This document shows, one piece after another, positions 1 through 5,403 of a stretch of DNA of 10,968 bases (the stretch's first letter is position 1; every line of letters starts with the position of its first letter). Location: contig CAZIQG010000036.1 of the NCBI GenBank assembly GCA_964541725.1, positions 1 through 10,968 of the forward strand, read 5' to 3'. Under the pieces are notes generated by a model. The model saw only the letters and a list, made by a program, of their open reading frames with translations. It searched no databases and was not told the origin of the DNA. This stretch comes from JAGOUY01 sp964541725 (GTDB taxonomy: Bacteria > Patescibacteriota > Patescibacteriia > 2-12-FULL-60-25). The translations under genes and the position numbers were made by a program.

Positions 1-409
1 AAGATGTACCCTTATATATCACCGATGTTTTTCGTCTTGCTTTAGGGTTTTTGCGCGGGGTTGGAGGAGCTTTGAGGGCTTCGGGGATTTTTTCGAAGGC
101 GCGTTTTACGGAGGCGACGAGGGTTTGGTATTCGGTGGTGGTGGCTTCGGGTTTGGCGATAAAGAGGATGTCCATCTTGATCGGCCAGAGGGGGCGGGTA
201 ATGTGGAGAGCCTCGCGGAGGCGGCGTTTGACGCGGTTGCGGGCGACGGCGGTTTTGAATATTTTGGCGCTCGCGACGAAGCCGACTTTGGTCGCGTCTT
301 GGCTGGGACGGAAGCGGAGGGTAAAAAATGGGCCAAAAACAACGCGCCCCCTCTGGGAGAGGAGGGCGAAGTCGCGCATGCGGCGCAGGCGATCAGTGCG
401 GGGGAGCAC
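1..409 (-). CDS. rnpA: Ribonuclease P protein component, 3' end outside window
   Basis: This is the protein subunit of RNase P, which helps the catalytic RNA remove 5' leaders from pre-tRNAs. The frame read from a GTG at 409 is open for 136 codons to the window edge, so the C-terminus is not seen. It begins VLPRTDRLRRMRDF, which fits the usual MLPxxxRLRxxxDF start of the family. The family hallmark RNRVKRRLRE lies at residues 58-67, and FVASAKIFKTAVA before it is the usual strand leading into it. A basic Pro/Lys/Arg tail follows about residue 110, which is longer than normal for a family of about 110-125 residues. The GTG was chosen because it gives the family N-terminus and lies four bases after the rpmH stop; the frame is open upstream but overlaps rpmH there. 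No Shine-Dalgarno motif is visible. The gene is very probably co-transcribed with rpmH. Confidence 0.9.
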   Translation of the reverse strand, partial: MLPRTDRLRRMRDFALLSQRGRVVFGPFFTLRFRPSQDATKVGFVASAKIFKTAVARNRVKRRLREALHITRPLWPIKMDILFIAKPEATTTEYQTLVASVKRAFEKIPEALKAPPTPRKNPKARRKTSVIYKGTS

Positions 410-413
410 GGGA

Positions 414-578
414 TTAACGCTTGTTGACTTTGGCCGTTTTAATGGCGATGCGTTTGCGGCCTTTGGCACGACGGCGAGAGAGAACTTCGCGACCGTCAGC
501 GGTCTGCATGCGAGCACGAAAACCGTGAACGCGGGCGCGTCGGCGCTTTTTGGGCTGGTAGGTTCGTTTGGTAGCCAT
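414..578 (-). CDS. rpmH: 50S ribosomal protein L34
   Basis: This is a 54-residue, highly basic protein of the large ribosomal subunit. It is read from ATG at 578 to TAA at 414-416. The sequence MATKRTYQPKKRRRARVHGF at residues 1-20, then RARMQTADGREVLSRRRAKG and RKRIAI, is a textbook L34 signature. The C-terminal KTAKVNKR makes it a few residues longer than the 44-47 typical of many bacteria. It is the first gene of a leftward rpmH-rnpA pair and is divergent from dnaA, the standard arrangement beside many bacterial origins. There is no Shine-Dalgarno motif upstream; the bases before the ATG read CTCCCATTCTT. Confidence 0.97.
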   Translation of the reverse strand: MATKRTYQPKKRRRARVHGFRARMQTADGREVLSRRRAKGRKRIAIKTAKVNKR

Positions 579-657
579 AAGAATGGGAGTACTCTAGGAT
601 ATTTATTTGCTTTTGGCAAGGTCTGTCCCCGCAAAATCCCCACCGTTTTTGATAAGC

Positions 658-695
658 TGTGGATAAACTGTTGGTTTTTCCACGGGTTATCCACA
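658..695. promoter_or_regulatory. Inverted pair of perfect DnaA boxes upstream of dnaA
   Basis: TGTGGATAA at 658-666 is the consensus box TTATCCACA on the minus strand. TTATCCACA at 687-695 is a second perfect copy on the plus strand. A degenerate copy, TTTTCCACG, lies at 676-684 between them. These are high-affinity DnaA sites in the rpmH-dnaA gap. They probably autoregulate dnaA, since the right-hand box ends three bases before its TTGACA element. They may also form the upstream half of a bipartite origin. Confidence 0.85.
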
Positions 696-698
696 TGT

Positions 699-727
699 TT
701 GACAAGGTGATGCAGGATTGAAAGTAT
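699..727 (+). promoter_or_regulatory. Possible dnaA promoter
   Basis: A perfect TTGACA lies at 699-704. At a 17-base spacing the -10 position is AAGTAT (722-727), which is only a half match to TATAAT. A better TATAAC at 734-739 is too close to the start codon at 743 to serve. The overlap of this region with a DnaA box is what would be expected for autoregulation. The -35 is clear; the -10 is uncertain. Confidence 0.4.
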
Positions 728-742
728 CCAGCATATAACCCT

Positions 743-2152
743 ATGGACTTGCAAGCACTTTGGCAATCTGCCCTCGGTGAGATCGAACTCACCTTATCTA
801 AGGCCAATTTCACAACCTGGTTTCGTAATACGTTCATTAGTTCGTATGAAAACGGGCGAATTGTGGTAGCGGTTCCAAATACGTTCACAAAATCTTGGCT
901 TGAGCGCAAATACCATGACGCGATTGCTAAAGCCTTGCGCTCAGCCTGCCCACAACCAATCCGAGAAATCCACTATCGTGTAGAGGTACGAAATACGACC
1001 GTTCTCCCGATTGAACATTTGGCGGAGCCCACCCCATCACAAGGAATCGAACAAGATATTGGTCAGGGTTCGGGGTCAGAGGGAGCTTTTGAATCATCTG
1101 AGCCAACGACACGGGCGGCGGAACTCGGCCTTAACCCACGCTACACCTTTCCTCAGTTTATTGTGGGGAAAAATAATGAGTTGGCGCACGCGGCCTGTAT
1201 GGCGGTCTCAGCGAAGCCTGGACAAGCCTACAATCCTTTGTTTATTTATGGAGGGGTTGGGATGGGAAAGACGCATTTGCTGCAAGCGATTGGGCATCAT
1301 GTCTGTCGCGACAACAATAATGCCAAAGTCCAGTACGTGACATGTGAACGATTTACGAATGAATTTATTCAAGCGGTGCGGAGTGGTGCGGCGACGGATT
1401 TTAAGGACAGATATCGTACGGTTGACGTGCTTTTAATTGATGATATTCAGTTTTTGACGGGCAAGGAAGGGACGCAAGAGGAGTTTTTTCATACATTTAA
1501 CACCTTGCATCAGAATAACAAGCAGATCGTGATTGCGTCTGACCGCCCTCCAAAAGATATCCAGACCTTGGAAAGTCGTCTTCAATCACGCTTTGAATGG
1601 GGGATGATGATTGATATCACCAAACCAGATTTTGAAACGCGAGTGGCCATTTTAGAGGCAAAGGCGCGCGAAAAGAGCTATCCACTCTCGACCGAGATCT
1701 TGCATATGATGGCCGGGGCAATCCAATCGAACATCCGTGAGCTTGAAGGGGCACTGAACAAGATCATTGCCTACCACCAATTTAAGAATATCCAACCAAG
1801 CGCTGGCTCCATTCAGCCCTTATTACAGAGCTTTACACCGACGATCACGAAACGAACGGTCAGCCCACGTTTATTGATTGAGGCGGTACGCGGGCATTAC
1901 GACATTACCCATGAGCAGATTGTTGGGAAGAGCCGCGAACAACGGTTTGCTTTGCCGCGTCAAATTGCCATGTATCTTCTGCGTGAAGAGACAAAATGTT
2001 CTTTCCCCACCATTGGGGATCATTTGGGTGGGCGCGATCACACAACCGCCATGCATGCCTGCGAAAAGATTACACACCTTATCCAGGACGATACACAGGT
2101 TAAACAGGATATTACCCTCATCTTGGAGCGGTTATACAACACAGCCACCTAG
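743..2152 (+). CDS. dnaA: Chromosomal replication initiator protein DnaA
   Basis: DnaA is the AAA+ ATPase that binds DnaA boxes, melts oriC and loads the replicative helicase. This one has 469 residues, a normal length. Domain I (about 1-85) starts with LWQSALGEIE and contains FTTWFRNT and FTKSWLERKY. A short acidic/Ser linker (about 90-128) is domain II. Domain III (about 130-345) carries Walker A GGVGMGKTH (170-178), Walker B LLIDDIQF (230-237), sensor I region ASDRPP, box VII arginine R283 in QSRFEWG, and sensor II NIRELEGAL (330-338). Domain IV (about 372-469) has the DNA-binding signature GGRDHTTAMHACEKI (429-443). The ATG at 743 gives the usual N-terminus. No Shine-Dalgarno motif precedes it. 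It is flanked by DnaA boxes on both sides, and dnaN follows after a 318-base gap. Confidence 0.98.
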   Translation: MDLQALWQSALGEIELTLSKANFTTWFRNTFISSYENGRIVVAVPNTFTKSWLERKYHDAIAKALRSACPQPIREIHYRVEVRNTTVLPIEHLAEPTPSQGIEQDIGQGSGSEGAFESSEPTTRAAELGLNPRYTFPQFIVGKNNELAHAACMAVSAKPGQAYNPLFIYGGVGMGKTHLLQAIGHHVCRDNNNAKVQYVTCERFTNEFIQAVRSGAATDFKDRYRTVDVLLIDDIQFLTGKEGTQEEFFHTFNTLHQNNKQIVIASDRPPKDIQTLESRLQSRFEWGMMIDITKPDFETRVAILEAKAREKSYPLSTEILHMMAGAIQSNIRELEGALNKIIAYHQFKNIQPSAGSIQPLLQSFTPTITKRTVSPRLLIEAVRGHYDITHEQIVGKSREQRFALPRQIAMYLLREETKCSFPTIGDHLGGRDHTTAMHACEKITHLIQDDTQVKQDITLILERLYNTAT

Positions 2153-2470
2153 GCCTGTGGGTTTATTGGGAGAAGCTGGGGGTTAGGTGTGCGGGAGGGG
2201 TCCGCTTGCGACTGTGAAACTATCTTGTCCGCAGGATATCCGAGGTTATCCCGTGGCGTCACACACATCGCTGTGGAATCAATTCCGATGTATCTCCTTT
2301 AAAAATTGACGTTCTTGCCCCTTCTCCACTTCTCCACAGGGCTTATTACTATTACTTCCGTTTTATATACTTAATCCAGTCTATCCCTAAGCCCTCTCGT
2401 TCTTGTGGAAAGTCTAGGACTTGAAGGGATGGCGCCTATAGGTCAGGATGAGACGAACCTATCTTATTGA
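2153..2470. other. Putative replication origin (oriC), dnaA-dnaN gap
   Basis: This is a non-coding gap of 318 bases between dnaA and dnaN, the commonest oriC location in bacteria. DnaA-box-like 9-mers, given with mismatches to TTATCCACA, are: TTGTCCGCA at 2225-2233 (two); TTCTCCACT at 2322-2330 (two); TTCTCCACA at 2330-2338 (one); and, on the minus strand, CTTTCCACA at 2404-2412 (two). The core at 2322-2374 has the layout of an unwinding element and is listed separately. By eye the plus strand changes from C/A-rich in dnaA to G/T-rich in dnaN and onward, as expected at an origin. A weak inverted repeat, ATAGGT (2438-2443) with ACCTAT (2457-2462), lies just before dnaN. I see no convincing terminator for dnaA or promoter for dnaN. 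Confidence 0.75.
2322..2374 (+). other. Basal unwinding element: DnaA boxes, DnaA-trios, AT-rich run
   Basis: Two tandem box-like 9-mers overlap by one base: TTCTCCACT at 2322-2330 and TTCTCCACA at 2330-2338. A GGGC spacer follows at 2339-2342. Then come five consecutive triplets, TTA TTA CTA TTA CTT, at 2343-2357. Read 3'-5' on the other strand these are AAT AAT GAT AAT GAA, matching the DnaA-trio pattern (purine, A, then A or T). The AT-rich run TTTTATATACTTAA follows at 2361-2374. This is the order defined for the B. subtilis basal unwinding system, where DnaA on the boxes extends along trios to hold single-stranded DNA open. The assignment rests on motif order and has not been tested. Confidence 0.75.
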
Positions 2471-3610
2471 ATGATTATGATTTTTGCCTGTACACAAGAG
2501 AATCTCCTACAAGGCCTTTCCTTGGTTGGTCATATCGCAGGAAAGAGCGCTAACTTGCCGATTTTGGCGAACGTCCTTATGAAGGTCGAGGAAGGGACCT
2601 TGAAATTGAGTACCACGAATTTGGAAATGGCGGTATCGGTGATTGTACGTGGCCGTGTCGACCAGCCGGGAGAATATACGGTACCTGCTAAATTATTGCA
2701 GGATTACGTATCTTTGCTGCCAGCAGGGAAGGTTGAGATGAGTGTCACGGAAGAAGGGCTTAAGATTAGCGCCGATGATAAAGTTACAACGATTAAGGGG
2801 ATGCCTGCTTCTGAGTTTCCGTTGATTCCAAAATTGGCTCGCGAGGGAGCCTATCGTTTTCAAGCTGAGCTTTTGAAGCAGGCGATTGGACAGGTGGCGT
2901 TTGCTGTATCGAGTTCTGAGTCACGGCCTGAATTATCCGGTGTGTCATGTGTCTTTCATGGAGAAGAGCGTCCGGATACACTTTTGATGGCGGCGACGGA
3001 TTCATATCGCTTGTCTGAACGCGTCGTGACGATGGCTCAGGGGGGCAACACGCGTTCGGCGCGCTGTATTGTGCCTGCGAGAGCCTTGGGGGAGATTGGA
3101 CGCATCCTGTCGGCGTATAAAGACGATGTGGGGGTTCCTGAGGTTGTTGAGTGGTCGATCACGGAGAGCCAATTGGTGTTCTCGTATGGAAATGTGGAAT
3201 TGGTGTCACGGTTGATTGAGGGATCGTTTCCTGATTACCGTCCGCTTATCCCGCAGCAGTTTAAATCAACGTTTACGGTTCCGCGCGTCGAGTTGGCGAA
3301 AGCGATTCGTGCCGCGAGTTTGTTCGCGCGTCAGGGGATCTATGATGTGTTGTTTGAGATGAAGGCGCCGAATGGACTGAGTATTTCTTCGTCTGATTCT
3401 GGGACGGGGGCGCATACGACGGTGCTTAAGGGGCAATTGGAAGGCGAGGGGAATAAAGTGACGCTTAACTTTAAATATGTGTCAGATGGATTGGCGGCGC
3501 TTGGGACGGACCAGGTGACGATTCGGATGATTGATGCCTTTAGTCCGGTTGTGCTTAGTTCTGAGAAGGCGGAAGGGTTTAAATATATTGTGATGCCGAT
3601 CCGTCAATAA
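2471..3610 (+). CDS. dnaN: DNA polymerase III beta subunit (sliding clamp)
   Basis: This protein forms the dimeric ring that tethers the replicative polymerase to DNA and docks many repair proteins. It has 379 residues, slightly longer than the 366 of E. coli. The first domain runs about 1-125 (FACTQENLLQGLSLVGHIAG, LPILANVLMKVE). The second (about 126-250) contains ATDSYRLS at 175-182, equivalent to ATDGHRL. The third contains SRLIEGSFPDYRPLIP at 246-261. The C-terminus YIVMPIRQ matches the conserved YxxMPxR clamp end that forms part of the peptide-binding pocket. ATG codons at 2471 and 2477 (M3) could both start it; neither has a Shine-Dalgarno motif. It is followed by a terminator, so it seems to be transcribed without recF. 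Confidence 0.97.
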   Translation: MIMIFACTQENLLQGLSLVGHIAGKSANLPILANVLMKVEEGTLKLSTTNLEMAVSVIVRGRVDQPGEYTVPAKLLQDYVSLLPAGKVEMSVTEEGLKISADDKVTTIKGMPASEFPLIPKLAREGAYRFQAELLKQAIGQVAFAVSSSESRPELSGVSCVFHGEERPDTLLMAATDSYRLSERVVTMAQGGNTRSARCIVPARALGEIGRILSAYKDDVGVPEVVEWSITESQLVFSYGNVELVSRLIEGSFPDYRPLIPQQFKSTFTVPRVELAKAIRAASLFARQGIYDVLFEMKAPNGLSISSSDSGTGAHTTVLKGQLEGEGNKVTLNFKYVSDGLAALGTDQVTIRMIDAFSPVVLSSEKAEGFKYIVMPIRQ

Positions 3611-3613
3611 AGA

Positions 3614-3622
3614 TTGTCCACA
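3614..3622 (+). promoter_or_regulatory. DnaA-box-like site after dnaN
   Basis: TTGTCCACA differs from the consensus TTATCCACA at one base. It lies three bases after the dnaN stop codon. It could be an outlying DnaA-binding site of the origin region. A single 9-mer can also occur by chance. Confidence 0.4.
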
Positions 3623-3640
3623 AACGGGGATAGGCTGTGT

Positions 3641-3673
3641 AGAAAAACACGTACCATTCGTACGTGTTTTTCT
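3641..3673. terminator. Hairpin terminator after dnaN
   Basis: A perfect 14-bp inverted repeat, AGAAAAACACGTAC (3641-3654) with GTACGTGTTTTTCT (3660-3673), surrounds the loop CATTC. The A-tract on one side and T-tract on the other allow it to act as an intrinsic terminator in either direction. It separates dnaN from the following membrane protein gene. Confidence 0.85.
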
Positions 3674-3713
3674 GTTCTGGTGTGCGTATTTCTGTTACGC
3701 TTGCGATGTTTTT

Positions 3714-5357
3714 ATGCTGTCTTTTCGACGTCGGGTTTGGATCGGGGTGTGCGCCCTTTTGTTTGTTATAGGGATGGCTGTAGCGTTTACCCGTCCGTTT
3801 GGGGAGTTTGCGCTGAATGATGATTGGATTTTTGCGCGGGCAGTGCGCGATTTTCAGGCGGAGAGCTTTCGCTTAGATTCGTTCATTGTACCGGTATTTA
3901 TGGGGCAGCTCTTGTACGCGAGAGGGCTTGTGTCTGTGTTTGGGTTTAGTTTTACGCTTCTTCACGTGTCTACCGTTTTGATCGGGATGGTTGGGATGGT
4001 TTGTTTGTATCGTCTACTCTCCACTCGTCAGGGGGTGGTGGTTGCGCTTATAGCGAGTTTAGCAATCTTTTTTCATCCGCTTTTTTATAACGTCAGTTTT
4101 TCGTTCATGACGGATGTACCGGCTTTGTCTTTTGCGGTGATCGCCGTATTTTTTTATTGGAAATGGTGGGAGTCGCCGCGCTTGGGATGGTTGTGGTTGG
4201 CTCAAGTATTTGCCTTGTATGCGGCTTGTATTCGTCAGAATTATGCGGCGGTGTTTGTGGCATCTGCCTTTCTTCTGCTCATGCAATCTAATAGACGGAA
4301 AGCGCTTCAGGGATTAGTGGGTGGGTTTTTACCGGCGAGTCTTTTGATGGCGAGCATCTATTTTTTCCTTCAGGAACGAGGGTGGTGGCCGATGAATATT
4401 ATTTCTTTTCATGTGTTCGAAGAGAAATCGATTCTGCTTCAGCATGTTAAAACACAGGCCTTTTTTATTTGGCAGTATCTTGGGTTCTTTTTGATTCCGC
4501 TTCTTATTCTCGCGAGTTCATCGTTATCGAGAACGCGGAAGTGGATTGCTCTTGTGTTGGCTGGATTGGGAGTTGGATTAAACACGTTCCTTTTTTCTTT
4601 TTATGAACATACATTCCCATTCTTTGGAAATGTATGGACGAAGTTTGGGTTGGGTGTGCGTACCGACGTGTTGTCTGGGGTGCCTGAGGCGGCTTGGCCT
4701 GTGGTGTTTGAATTTTTTCTGACGTGTGTGTCTGGGGCGGCGAGTGGTGCCTTGGTGTTCTTTTTACTTGATCGGGCGTGGTTTTTATTGAGAGGTGGAG
4801 TGGATGTTTCCTCTGAGTTTTCGCGAGAGCGGGGGCTTAAGGTTTTTCTCCTCACGATCTTTCTGTGTCAGATAGCTTCGCTCCTCTTTTTTCGAAGTTT
4901 TGATCGGTATTATTTGAGTTTGTTTGTGCCGGCACTTTTACTGGCTGTCATGACGTGGGCTCGGCGGCCACCTTCGAGGGTGGCGATGATTGTGGCGGGT
5001 GGATGGGTGGGGTGTCTCGCAATTTTTTCTGTCTTAGGAACGAGGGAGTATATCGACCTCACGAGAACGAAATGGTCGGTGGCAGAGGGGCTTGTGCGTC
5101 AGGGGGTGCCGATCGCGGATATTGATGCGGGGTATGAGTGGGTGGGGTGGCGGTGGTATAAAAAGGGGAATCCGGAGATTTTACCGTACTATGATCCGAG
5201 TGTGCCATGGTATGTGACGACGTTGGTGCCTGATGTGACGCGGAAGTATGTTGTGTCGTATTCATCTACATTGGAGGGGTATACGCTTGTATCTATTCAT
5301 CCTTATGAACATGTTTCTTGGTCGAAGGGCGAGCTTTATTTGTTGAAAAAGCAATGA
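3714..5357 (+). CDS. Membrane glycosyltransferase, GT39/PMT-like (GT-C fold)
   Basis: This is a 547-residue, strongly hydrophobic protein with a basic N-terminus (MLSFRRR) and roughly ten or more membrane segments, the first at about 8-25. After the first segment comes EFALNDDWIFARAVRDF (31-47). An acidic pair (D36, D37) in the first external loop is the catalytic hallmark of GT-C enzymes that take sugars from polyprenyl-phosphate donors. SFSFMTDVPALSF (about 128-140) fits the second conserved loop of the dolichyl-phosphate-mannose transferase-like (GT39/PMT_2) group. The last 120 residues are less hydrophobic and probably external. The likely role is transfer of a sugar to a cell-surface acceptor; donor and acceptor cannot be told from sequence. 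It lies between two terminators, so it is probably transcribed alone. No Shine-Dalgarno motif or clear promoter is seen before the ATG. Confidence 0.8.
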   Translation: MLSFRRRVWIGVCALLFVIGMAVAFTRPFGEFALNDDWIFARAVRDFQAESFRLDSFIVPVFMGQLLYARGLVSVFGFSFTLLHVSTVLIGMVGMVCLYRLLSTRQGVVVALIASLAIFFHPLFYNVSFSFMTDVPALSFAVIAVFFYWKWWESPRLGWLWLAQVFALYAACIRQNYAAVFVASAFLLLMQSNRRKALQGLVGGFLPASLLMASIYFFLQERGWWPMNIISFHVFEEKSILLQHVKTQAFFIWQYLGFFLIPLLILASSSLSRTRKWIALVLAGLGVGLNTFLFSFYEHTFPFFGNVWTKFGLGVRTDVLSGVPEAAWPVVFEFFLTCVSGAASGALVFFLLDRAWFLLRGGVDVSSEFSRERGLKVFLLTIFLCQIASLLFFRSFDRYYLSLFVPALLLAVMTWARRPPSRVAMIVAGGWVGCLAIFSVLGTREYIDLTRTKWSVAEGLVRQGVPIADIDAGYEWVGWRWYKKGNPEILPYYDPSVPWYVTTLVPDVTRKYVVSYSSTLEGYTLVSIHPYEHVSWSKGELYLLKKQ

Positions 5358-5360
5358 TAA

Positions 5361-5397
5361 AAACAATCCCCAGGGTTATACATCCTGGAGATTGTTT
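5361..5397. terminator. Bidirectional terminator between convergent genes
   Basis: AAACAATCCCCAGG (5361-5374) pairs with CCTGGAGATTGTTT (5384-5397) except for one internal mismatch; the loop has nine bases. It sits between the stop codons of the rightward glycosyltransferase and the leftward penicillin-binding protein, with A-rich bases on one side and T-rich on the other. It can serve both genes. Confidence 0.8.
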
Positions 5398-5403
5398 GAT
5401 GTG

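Noticed and set aside
51..710. Long rightward open frame (219 codons) over the left end
   Set aside because: It lies opposite rnpA and rpmH, is Arg/Thr-rich with no family resemblance, and is explained as the antisense of two clear genes.
496..909. Leftward open frame of 137 codons across the dnaA start
   Set aside because: It overlaps rpmH, the DnaA boxes and the dnaA N-terminus, and its product shows no coherent domain.
2146..2190. CACCTAG / TTAGGTG inverted repeat as the dnaA terminator
   Set aside because: Seven pairs including a wobble, a loop over 30 bases long and no T-tract; too weak to call.
2246..2254. TTATCCCGT as a DnaA box
   Set aside because: Three of nine bases differ from the consensus, including the conserved CACA end.
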